A stretch of DNA of 7,946 bases from Bacteroidota bacterium (GTDB lineage: Bacteria; Bacteroidota; Bacteroidia; NS11-12g; UBA9320): the NCBI GenBank assembly GCA_947499775.1, contig CANMPY010000073.1, forward strand, positions 1 to 7,946, in the 5' to 3' direction. Every line of letters starts with the position of its first letter. The first letter of the stretch is position 1. Made by a program: the position numbers and the translations under genes. The notes below the pieces were generated by a model. That model did no database searches. It saw only the letters and a program-made list of their open reading frames with translations, and was not told the DNA's origin. Positions 1 through 6,265 of the stretch are shown here, in pieces.

Positions 1-3000
1 TCTCCAAGTCCTTTGCTATCTACTATTCGTAAAGTCAATAAATCTTTGGTTTGTTTGAGTACAGCTTTCTGAGGGTTTTGGCGAATGTATTCGAGGATGT
101 GGCCAAATATTTCGCCCTGAAAATAGCGGTCGTCTTTGGTAAACCAACCGGTCAATGACATTTGACGAAGGCTAAGTTTTTCGAACCCAAGTCGGCGGCC
201 CAGCCATTTCAGTTTTACACTGCGTATAAGGTCGTTCACCTGCCGGGGCAATGTACCAAAGCGGTCTTTCATTCGGTTGGCAAATTGTTCAAGGTCTTGT
301 TCGTTGCTTATGCGTGCCAATTCGTTGTACAAACTCAAGCGTTCACTTATATTTCGTATATAATGATCGGGTATCATAATGTCAAGATCGGTTTCTATTT
401 GGCAATCTTTGATGGTAGGCTCATTGGTGTGCTCAGACATATCATAAAATTCGTCTTCTTTTAATTCGTTTATAGCCTCATCCAAAATTTTATGATACAT
501 CTCAAATCCAATATCCGATATAAAGCCGCTTTGTTCGCCACCTAATAAATTACCTGCACCGCGAATATCTAAATCGCGCATGGCAACGTTAAATCCGCTT
601 CCCAAATCACTAAATTCTTCAATGGCTTTGAGGCGGCGTTTGGCTTCGTCAGTAAGGCTTTGCAAAGGCGGACAAAATAAATAACAAAAGGCTTTTTTAT
701 TGCTGCGACCCACCCGGCCACGCATTTGGTGGAGGTCGCTCAGCCCAAAGTAGTGGGCATTATTTATGATTATAGTATTTGCATTGCTAATGTCAAGCCC
801 CGATTCAATAATGGTAGTCGCTACGAGTACATCATATTCGCCCTCTACAAATTTTAGCATCACATCTTCTAAGGCGTCACCACTTAATTGGCCGTGCCCC
901 ACACATACTTTGGCTCTAGGGCAAAGCTCTTCAATAATGCGTGCTATTTCATAAATATCCTTTACGCGGTTATGCACAAAAAACACCTGTCCGCCACGGG
1001 CTATTTCATGGTCGATAGCCGATTTTAATATTTCTTTATTAAACGCATGCATTTCGGTATTTACCGATTGGCGGTTGGGTGGGGGAGTGTTAATTATTGA
1101 TAAATCTCTGGCCCCCATGATACTGAAATGCAAGGTGCGTGGGATGGGAGTGGCTGTAAGGGTGAGGGTATCTACATTTACACGAAGTTCCTTTAAACGG
1201 TCTTTGGCACCCACGCCAAATTTTTGTTCTTCATCTATAATTAATAAACCGAGGTCTTTAAATTTTATGTCTTTACTAAGCAGTTTATGGGTTCCAATAA
1301 TGATGTCCACTTTACCATCGGCCAAATTTTTTAAAGTTTCCTTTTGTTGTTTGGTTGTGCGAAACCTACTAATGTAATCTACCTTTACTGGAAAATCGTG
1401 TAAGCGTTCTTTAAAGGTGCGGTAATGTTGTTGTGCCAAAATAGTAGTGGGAACCAAAATAGCGACCTGTTTATTATCGCAACACGATTTAAAAGCAGCC
1501 CGTATAGCTACTTCTGTTTTTCCAAATCCCACATCGCCACAAACCAGCCTGTCCATGGGATGCGGCGATTCCAAATCGCGTTTTACATCTTCAATGGCTT
1601 TGGCCTGATCGGGCGTGTCTTCATACATAAAACTGGCCTCCAACTCGGTAATTAAATACGTGTCGGGCGAAAAACTAAAACCAGCCTGGGCCTTTCGTTT
1701 TGCATAGAGTAAAATTAAATCGCGGGCTATGTCCTTAACCTTCGATTTGGTTTTGCGTTTCAGGTTTTGCCATGCATCGCTTCCTAATTTATTTAAGCTG
1801 GGTTCAGTGCCTTCCTTTCCGCTGTATTTCGAAATTTTGTGCAGCGAGTGAATATTGACATAAAGGAGGTCGTTGTTTTTATAACTAATCCTCACAGCTT
1901 CCTGCATAGTGCCGGCCATTTCTATTTTTTGCAAGCCTTCAAATTTCCCAACCCCGTGGTCAATATGTACTACATAATCGCCAGGTACCAAATCCCGCAA
2001 TTCTTTTAAGGTTAACGCTTGATTGCGGGTATAGCGTGTTTTGGTTTTAAAGCGGTAATACTTATTAAAAATTTGATGTTCGGTGTAATACGCCATTTTA
2101 CCGTCGCCATCCAAAAATCCTTTTGACAATCCCTGGTAAACTGGAGTGAATTCTACATTTGCGCTTAAATCTTCGAAAATGGATTGAAGCCGTTCAATCT
2201 GTTTTCCGGTTTCCGAAAAAACAAGGTTGCTAATTTTGGATTGGTCATTTTGCCGAAGGTGACTAATTAATAAATCAAAACTTTTGTCAAAAGTAGGCTG
2301 GGGAGAAATTTTAAAATCAACGACTTCACCGGCTTTAAACACCGTTCGAAGACCATTTTCAATTGCCCTGAACCGACTTATTTTGGTTTGGATAAAATTT
2401 GGAGGGTCAAACAAGAGAGCAGGAGAGGTAAGCCCTTCCGAAATATCTTTATCATCAAAAAAGTGATGGGCTTTATCAATACCATGATGAATAATATCAA
2501 GGCTTAGCTGCAAATCTTCGGTAAAAAGCAGACTGTCATCTTTAATATAATCCCAAATAGTAGTTCGTTCTGAAATAATTTCGTCTTTGGTTATATTGGG
2601 AACAATGCTCGCAAATTGGAGGTCTTTAACCGATAGTTGCGATATGGGATCAAATGCACGGATGGATTCAATGGCGTTGCCGTCCAATTCAATCCTGTAG
2701 GGGAAATCAAATGAAAACGAAAAGACATCTATGATTCCTCCGCGAATGGAAAATTGCCCGGGTTCATACACAAAATCCACCCTATCAAAATGGTATTCGT
2801 TTAAAAATTCAATGATAAAGTCCACATCAAATGTGTCGCCGATTGCAATTTCTACACGGTTTTTTTTCAGGTCTTCGTGTTTTATCACCGTTTCACAAAG
2901 CGCTTCGGGATATGTGATAAGGATATAAGGGTTTTTACGTTTATATAAACCGTTTAAAATTTCAGTTCGTTGCTGGATATTAAACGAATCGGGTTGATGG

Positions 3001-3278
3001 ATATAAAAGGGTTTGGTAAACGAATCGGGTAGAAACAGAATTTTATTATCCCCTATTAGGTTTTCAATATCCGATTTGAAATAATTAGCCGATTCCTTAT
3101 CCGGCAATATGACAATAATGGATTTTTCAAAATTCAGAAAAAGCCCTGCTACCGCAAATGCATTGGAACTTCCCAATAAATTTTGAAGATTGGTATTGGC
3201 GTAAGTCTGTACCGCATCCATCAGCGAACGAAAATTACGGCCACTGCAAAAATGATCTAAGACGAGTTTGGCGTTCAA
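1..3278 (-). CDS. mfd: Transcription-repair coupling factor Mfd (3' end outside window)
   Basis: Mfd is an ATP-driven DNA translocase that pushes RNA polymerase stalled at lesions off the template and recruits UvrA for nucleotide excision repair. About 1092 codons are present in one uninterrupted frame, checked at both ends and at the motifs. An N-terminal UvrB-like module contains YEPGQFSIRGGIIDVF. A CarD/RID-type polymerase-binding domain starts near residue 430 (GDYVVHIDHGVGKFEG). The translocase has Walker A GDVGFGKT (581-588), the DEEQ box (682-685), TATPIPRTL and QMRGRVGR. The TRCF C-terminal domain is cut within LRIVDSKGLG; by comparison with the roughly 1110-1150-residue family, about 20-40 residues are missing. 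The start is uncertain. I chose TTG at 3278 because the 19 residues before the first ATG (3221) form the usual N-terminal helix leading into LLGSS, and because a promoter lies just upstream. Family assignment is very secure; the start is only moderately so. Confidence 0.96.
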   Translation of the reverse strand, partial: MNAKLVLDHFCSGRNFRSLMDAVQTYANTNLQNLLGSSNAFAVAGLFLNFEKSIIVILPDKESANYFKSDIENLIGDNKILFLPDSFTKPFYIHQPDSFNIQQRTEILNGLYKRKNPYILITYPEALCETVIKHEDLKKNRVEIAIGDTFDVDFIIEFLNEYHFDRVDFVYEPGQFSIRGGIIDVFSFSFDFPYRIELDGNAIESIRAFDPISQLSVKDLQFASIVPNITKDEIISERTTIWDYIKDDSLLFTEDLQLSLDIIHHGIDKAHHFFDDKDISEGLTSPALLFDPPNFIQTKISRFRAIENGLRTVFKAGEVVDFKISPQPTFDKSFDLLISHLRQNDQSKISNLVFSETGKQIERLQSIFEDLSANVEFTPVYQGLSKGFLDGDGKMAYYTEHQIFNKYYRFKTKTRYTRNQALTLKELRDLVPGDYVVHIDHGVGKFEGLQKIEMAGTMQEAVRISYKNNDLLYVNIHSLHKISKYSGKEGTEPSLNKLGSDAWQNLKRKTKSKVKDIARDLILLYAKRKAQAGFSFSPDTYLITELEASFMYEDTPDQAKAIEDVKRDLESPHPMDRLVCGDVGFGKTEVAIRAAFKSCCDNKQVAILVPTTILAQQHYRTFKERLHDFPVKVDYISRFRTTKQQKETLKNLADGKVDIIIGTHKLLSKDIKFKDLGLLIIDEEQKFGVGAKDRLKELRVNVDTLTLTATPIPRTLHFSIMGARDLSIINTPPPNRQSVNTEMHAFNKEILKSAIDHEIARGGQVFFVHNRVKDIYEIARIIEELCPRAKVCVGHGQLSGDALEDVMLKFVEGEYDVLVATTIIESGLDISNANTIIINNAHYFGLSDLHQMRGRVGRSNKKAFCYLFCPPLQSLTDEAKRRLKAIEEFSDLGSGFNVAMRDLDIRGAGNLLGGEQSGFISDIGFEMYHKILDEAINELKEDEFYDMSEHTNEPTIKDCQIETDLDIMIPDHYIRNISERLSLYNELARISNEQDLEQFANRMKDRFGTLPRQVNDLIRSVKLKWLGRRLGFEKLSLRQMSLTGWFTKDDRYFQGEIFGHILEYIRQNPQKAVLKQTKDLLTLRIVDSKGLG

Positions 3279-3301
3279 ATGCCGAATTGAAAATTAAGGT
3301 G

Positions 3302-3309
3302 CAAAAGTA
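3302..3309 (-). promoter_or_regulatory. Putative mfd promoter (-7 element)
   Basis: Read on the minus strand this is TACTTTTG, an exact match to the Bacteroidota -7 consensus TAnnTTTG. At 20-base spacing the -33 position reads ATG instead of TTG, so that half is weak. Transcription would begin near 3296-3298, leaving about 20 bases before the TTG start of mfd at 3278. The element lies between the mfd start and the palindromic terminator, as expected if mfd is transcribed on its own. Confidence 0.5.
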
Positions 3310-3373
3310 AGGATGAATAGGAAGATTTGCATAATGAAGCAAAGAGATAATGCGTATTTATTCAGGGCATGCT

Positions 3374-3415
3374 TAAATATAAAAAGGGAGCCAATTGGCT
3401 CCCTTTTTATATTTA
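3374..3415 (-). terminator. Perfect 42-bp palindrome, likely intrinsic terminator
   Basis: The sequence is its own reverse complement over 42 bases. The core GGGAGCCAATTGGCTCCC is flanked by A5 on the left and T5 on the right, so an RNA from either strand gives a GC stem with a U tract. It starts 10 bases past the stop codon of the minus-strand gene at 3426-4514 and precedes the mfd promoter, so its natural job is to end that transcript. The symmetry means it could also stop rightward transcription, but no plus-strand gene ends here. Confidence 0.85.
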
Positions 3416-3425
3416 GTATTTAAGA

Positions 3426-4514
3426 TTAATAGTTTAAGTATTTGTTATGACGTGCACTGTAATCTTTCAAAAAGTTTGTTTTGTCGCTATATGCTCGGCT
3501 ATAATCTTCACCTAAAATTTTGTAAGCAGCCAAAGATTCAATTGATTTATCAAATTCTTTAATCCAAATACAAGCTTCAGCAATATTTAAAGAGGTTGCG
3601 GCAGCAATATCAGTATTGATTCTTGCTTTATCATTTGATTTGTCTAATTCTTTCAAACTCGTTTCCCAAATGATAATGGCTTCTTTAAGTTTGTTAGCCA
3701 TATCCTCTTGTTTGGTGGGCATATTGCAATAAATAAATGCCATTTTTACTTTTTCAAAGGCCTCATGGTATTCAGGATAAGTTTGTTTTTTATCTTTTAC
3801 ATCATAAAAACCACGTTCGTCTTTTACTAAATTAAATTCGTAAATATTTTTCAAATAAGCGTTTAAATTTTTTATCGCCTGATTTTTTGCGTCAGTTTCA
3901 ATTCCTTTTAACGTAGAAGTAAAACTATTGCCTATTGCTCCAGATGTATGAGTATAGATGGTTGATGAGCTATTGCCTGGTAAATCGCCTTGAAATGCAA
4001 CTTCACCTTTATCGTTGGTTACCGTTAAAACAATTTTTAGAGGGTAATAGGTTATTTTAGTTCCAGTTGGGTCCATCGAATGGGTTAATTCAAAAAACAT
4101 GACATTGATAGATCCTTTTGAGCCTGTATTTTTTTGATATCCAGGAATATTTATAGCCCCTTTAACTCCTTCAACTGGAAACAATGTAGGTATAAATGAA
4201 TTATTGGTATATTTTCCACTTGGCTTATTCTCGCCTAATAAAACTTTTTTAGCCATTTTTTCGCCTAATGATTTTTTTTCGTATTCTTCTTTATCTTTGG
4301 CTGCAGATTCTTTGTTGGCAACAATCTCTGCCAATGCGGCTTCTGTTTTTGCGGCATAGTCAAACTCTACAAAAACTTCAAATTTTTTCTCTTTCGAAAT
4401 AATGTCGAGCGGCAACATTTCCATTTCATAATCAATTTTAGTTCTGTCGGTTTTTTGTGCCCATGCTCCTGATAACGATAAACAGGCAATTGCTAGAATA
4501 AAGATTTTTTTCAT
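3426..4514 (-). CDS. Exported protein of unknown function with helical TPR-like C-terminus
   Basis: The 362-residue product begins with a clear Sec signal peptide: MKK, a hydrophobic core, and an AWA cleavage site before Gln20. Cys11 sits inside the hydrophobic core and does not make a good lipobox, so a soluble periplasmic or outer-membrane-associated protein is more likely than a lipoprotein. Residues 20-80 include IDYEMEMLPLDII and a charged Lys/Glu-rich helix. Residues about 95-215 are rich in beta-type sequence, Gly, Ser and Thr. From about 225 to the end the protein is helical, with a TPR-like stretch (NIAEACIWIKEFDKSIESL). I recognise no catalytic motif and no named family. It ends YLNY and lacks an obvious type IX secretion tail. 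It has its own likely promoter and terminator, so it appears to be a single-gene unit. That it is a real gene is near certain; its function is unknown. Confidence 0.88.
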   Translation of the reverse strand: MKKIFILAIACLSLSGAWAQKTDRTKIDYEMEMLPLDIISKEKKFEVFVEFDYAAKTEAALAEIVANKESAAKDKEEYEKKSLGEKMAKKVLLGENKPSGKYTNNSFIPTLFPVEGVKGAINIPGYQKNTGSKGSINVMFFELTHSMDPTGTKITYYPLKIVLTVTNDKGEVAFQGDLPGNSSSTIYTHTSGAIGNSFTSTLKGIETDAKNQAIKNLNAYLKNIYEFNLVKDERGFYDVKDKKQTYPEYHEAFEKVKMAFIYCNMPTKQEDMANKLKEAIIIWETSLKELDKSNDKARINTDIAAATSLNIAEACIWIKEFDKSIESLAAYKILGEDYSRAYSDKTNFLKDYSARHNKYLNY

Positions 4515-4533
4515 TTTTAATAATTTATTTGTG

Positions 4534-4541
4534 CAAAAATA
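4534..4541 (-). promoter_or_regulatory. Putative promoter of the exported-protein gene (-7 element)
   Basis: On the minus strand this reads TATTTTTG, an exact TAnnTTTG match, 19 bases before the ATG at 4514. The -33 position 20 bases upstream is TTT rather than TTG. The predicted leader is only about 10-15 bases, AT-rich and without a Shine-Dalgarno sequence. Confidence 0.5.
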
Positions 4542-4681
4542 AACACTTGATATTGAAATTAAAAATGATGATTGTTATTTTTTATTAAACCCTAACTCTG
4601 TAATAATGTTGATGAAAGCGGCTTTTTTCATGGTTTAATGCTTCTCTTAATATGGAAATTTGGAATATTTAAAAAAAACAC

Positions 4682-4712
4682 TTGATAAATAAGTTAATTA
4701 ATATTTATTTTG
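4682..4712 (+). promoter_or_regulatory. rpsU promoter (-33 TTG and -7 TTATTTTG)
   Basis: TTG at 4682-4684 is followed after exactly 20 bases by TTATTTTG (4705-4712), one base off TAnnTTTG. Transcription should start near 4716-4718, leaving a leader of about 15 bases before the rpsU ATG. The stretch TTTTGCACTCCTTAAAAATA (4708-4727) recurs with one mismatch at the tRNA-tuf promoter. Confidence 0.6.
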
Positions 4713-4731
4713 CACTCCTTAAAAATATAGA

Positions 4732-4926
4732 ATGATAATAGTAAACGTTAAAGAAAACGAATCATTAGACAAAGCGATTAAGAAGTTCAAAAAGAAATTC
4801 GAAAAAACAGGCGTAGTAAGAGAATTAAGAGAACGCCAAGCGTTTACTAAGCCAAGTATAAAACGCAGAATGCAGGTAATTAAAGCTACCTATAAGCAAA
4901 CCATGCAACACGAAGAAACTAATTAA
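4732..4926 (+). CDS. rpsU: Small ribosomal subunit protein bS21
   Basis: This 64-residue, highly basic protein is bS21, which binds the 30S platform near the 3' end of 16S rRNA. It shows the family start (MIIVNVKENESLDKAIKKFK), the central GVVRELRERQAF block and a basic KRRMQVIKATYK tail. Tyr54 is present. In Flavobacterium johnsoniae a tyrosine at this position of bS21 helps hold the 16S anti-Shine-Dalgarno tail in a pocket formed with bS18 and bS6, so the same sequestration is likely here (inference). The bases before the ATG (TTAAAAATATAGA) contain no Shine-Dalgarno motif. The gene is first after its promoter, is followed 26 bases later by a strong terminator, and read-through would continue into xerC and hpf. 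Confidence 0.96.
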   Translation: MIIVNVKENESLDKAIKKFKKKFEKTGVVRELRERQAFTKPSIKRRMQVIKATYKQTMQHEETN

Positions 4927-4952
4927 ATAAGTTTCAATTAAAAGATATATCT

Positions 4953-4985
4953 TGCCCATACTAATCTAGTATGGGCATTTTTTTT
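4953..4985 (+). terminator. Intrinsic terminator/attenuator overlapping the xerC start
   Basis: An 11-bp perfect stem (4953-4963 pairing with 4967-4977, core GCCCATACT/AGTATGGGC) with a 3-base loop is followed by eight T residues (4978-4985). This is a textbook rho-independent terminator 26 bases after the rpsU stop. The xerC ATG at 4971-4973 lies inside the descending arm, so the element can both limit transcription into xerC-hpf and hide the xerC start codon in read-through RNA. Confidence 0.85.
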
Positions 4986-5858
4986 ATAGACCAATTTATA
5001 GAATACCTTCAATTTCAAAGAAAGTTTAGTCCTAATACCTTGATTGCCTACAAGAAGGATCTAAATGAATTTGTAGATTTTTCACGCCATCAATTCGAAA
5101 TTGAAAAACCAGAGGAGATAAAAAATGATATGATTCGGTCATGGGTGAGCAGTTTGATAGGCCTCGGCTTGGAAGCGGTAACGGTTAAAAGAAAAATATC
5201 ATCCCTGCGTTCGTTTTTCCGATACCTTCAAAAAGAAAAAATATTGGAGCTTAGCCCAATTCGGAATATGCCAAAACTTAAATTGGCAAAAAAACTACCT
5301 ACAATAATCGGTTTAGATGACATGAATTCTATATGTGACGCCCTACCTCAAAATCCAAGTTATACAGAAGCGCTCGACTATATAATTATTTGCATACTTT
5401 ATGGTACCGGAATACGCCGTGCCGAATTAATTAGTTTAACCGAAACAAATGTAGACTTGGCTCAACGGCAAATTAAAGTTTTAGGAAAAAGAAACAAGGA
5501 GCGTATTGTGCCAATAACCTTAGAATTGGCAGAGCAAATTCATAATTTTATCGAAATAAAAATAAAAGAGGGCATTATTTCTGAGCCTTTACTCGTTACA
5601 AAAAAAGAAGATAAATTGTATCCTGGGTATATATATAATGTTGTAAAAAAAACTTTAACTTTGCAAAAGGTTAATGGGAAAAGAAGTCCGCATACGTTAA
5701 GACATACCTATGCTACTCGCCTTCTTCAAAACGGTGCAGAATTATTAAGTGTAAAAGAATTGTTGGGACATTCAAGTTTAGCATCAACACAAGTATATAC
5801 TCATGTCAATATTGAGGATCTAAAAAAGGTATATAAAAAAAGTCACCCGAAACGATAA
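4971..5858 (+). CDS. xerC: Site-specific tyrosine recombinase XerC
   Basis: The 295-residue length is normal for XerC/XerD, which resolve chromosome dimers at dif during division. The N-terminal SAM-like core-binding domain spans about residues 4-90 (FIEYLQFQRKFSPNTLIAY; TVKRKISSLRSFFRYL). The catalytic domain follows with the full set: Arg149 in GTGIRRAEL, Lys173 in LGKRNKER, His241 and Arg244 in SPHTLRH, His267 in LLGHSS, and nucleophile Tyr276 in TQVYTHV. The ending VYKKSHPKR resembles XerC (HPRAKR-type) more than XerD. The ATG at 4971 is the only ATG that keeps the conserved N-terminal helix, yet it sits in a terminator stem. No good promoter is visible just upstream, so expression probably depends on read-through from rpsU. 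The TAA stop is 5 bases before hpf, implying co-transcription. Location among conserved housekeeping genes argues for a core Xer protein and not a phage or element integrase. Confidence 0.93.
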   Translation: MGIFFIDQFIEYLQFQRKFSPNTLIAYKKDLNEFVDFSRHQFEIEKPEEIKNDMIRSWVSSLIGLGLEAVTVKRKISSLRSFFRYLQKEKILELSPIRNMPKLKLAKKLPTIIGLDDMNSICDALPQNPSYTEALDYIIICILYGTGIRRAELISLTETNVDLAQRQIKVLGKRNKERIVPITLELAEQIHNFIEIKIKEGIISEPLLVTKKEDKLYPGYIYNVVKKTLTLQKVNGKRSPHTLRHTYATRLLQNGAELLSVKELLGHSSLASTQVYTHVNIEDLKKVYKKSHPKR

Positions 5859-5863
5859 ATAGT

Positions 5864-6166
5864 ATGAATATAAAAATCCAATCCATCCATTTTACTGCTG
5901 ATAAAAAACTAATTGAATTTATCACCCAAAAAATAGAAAAACTAGAACACTTCTATGATCAAATAATTGATGCCAATATTTACTTAAAATTAAATAATCA
6001 CCGAACCAAAGATAATAAGCATGTGGAAGTGAAATTAAATATAATGAATAATACACTCTTCAAAGAAGCAGAATCAAACTCATTTGAGGCGGCGTCGGAT
6101 ATGGTAGTTGATGCATTAAAAATCCAAATTACAAAGCATAAAGAGATGCTTTTAGAAAAATCTTAA
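5864..6166 (+). CDS. hpf: Ribosome hibernation-promoting factor, short form (HPF/YfiA family)
   Basis: A 100-residue protein of the HPF/RaiA (YfiA) family, which binds the decoding centre of idle 30S subunits, blocking mRNA and tRNA and preserving ribosomes in slow growth. The start MNIKIQSIHFTADKKLIEFITQKIEKLEHFYDQI is cut here into its parts: a first beta strand (2-11), then a long helix (about 13-31). Strands around IDANIYLKL and KHVEVKLNIM follow, then a second helix (FEAASDMVVDALKIQITKHK). The length fits the short form without the C-terminal dimerisation domain of long HPF. It starts 5 bases after xerC and shares its transcript. A weak 7-bp palindrome follows the stop. The subfamily label (hpf versus raiA) is less sure than the family. 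Confidence 0.93.
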   Translation: MNIKIQSIHFTADKKLIEFITQKIEKLEHFYDQIIDANIYLKLNNHRTKDNKHVEVKLNIMNNTLFKEAESNSFEAASDMVVDALKIQITKHKEMLLEKS

Positions 6167-6170
6167 AAAA

Positions 6171-6185
6171 AAGTGTTTAACACTT
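6171..6185. repeat. Short palindrome AAGTGTTTAACACTT between hpf and the tRNA promoter
   Basis: Seven-base arms around a single central T follow an A8 run eight bases after the hpf stop. Its right end overlaps the TTG -33 element of the tRNA-operon promoter (6184-6186). It could be a weak terminator for hpf (CTTTT follows after GAA) or a binding site. The stem is short and the loop would be too tight for full pairing, so the role is uncertain. Confidence 0.35.
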
Positions 6186-6214
6186 GAACTTTTAAAAATT
6201 TAGACATACTTTTG
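6184..6214 (+). promoter_or_regulatory. Promoter of the tRNA-tuf operon
   Basis: TTG (6184-6186), 20 bases of spacer, then TACTTTTG (6207-6214), an exact match to the Bacteroidota consensus. The transcript should begin near 6218-6220, about 46 bases before the first tRNA. This is the best promoter in the window, in keeping with a stable-RNA operon. Confidence 0.8.
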
Positions 6215-6217
6215 CAG

Positions 6218-6261
6218 TCCTTAAAAATAACGATGGAGCAATCCGTATTTATTTTTAAGGA
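6218..6261 (+). other. Leader hairpin of the tRNA operon
   Basis: Perfect 13-base inverted arms (TCCTTAAAAATAA at 6218-6230 and its complement at 6249-6261) surround an 18-base loop. The left arm begins at the predicted transcription start and the right arm ends 4 bases before tRNA-Thr. The stem is AU-rich with no U tract after it, so it is not a terminator. A role in shielding the 5' end or positioning pre-tRNA processing is inference. Confidence 0.55.
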
Positions 6262-6265
6262 AAAA

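Noticed and set aside
162..2928. Several plus-strand open frames of 60-100 codons opposite mfd
   Set aside because: They lie antisense to a continuous, motif-complete mfd frame, have no recognisable protein features and no promoters; they are shadows of the real gene.
4612..4631. ATGAAAGCGGCTTTTTTCAT as a rightward terminator
   Set aside because: No rightward gene ends upstream of it, and on the other strand it is not followed by a T tract. It is explained as well by the AT-rich composition and the small candidate ORF.
5656..5663. TAACTTTG inside xerC, an exact -7 consensus about 200 bases before hpf
   Set aside because: No TTG stands at 19-21 bases upstream and an 8-mer with two free positions is expected by chance in AT-rich coding DNA. 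It could be revisited if 5'-end data show an hpf-only transcript.
4971..5858. xerC as an integrase of a mobile element inserted near tRNA genes
   Set aside because: It has the normal XerC size and ending, lies between rpsU and hpf in a compact housekeeping group, and no attachment-site duplication or cargo genes are seen.
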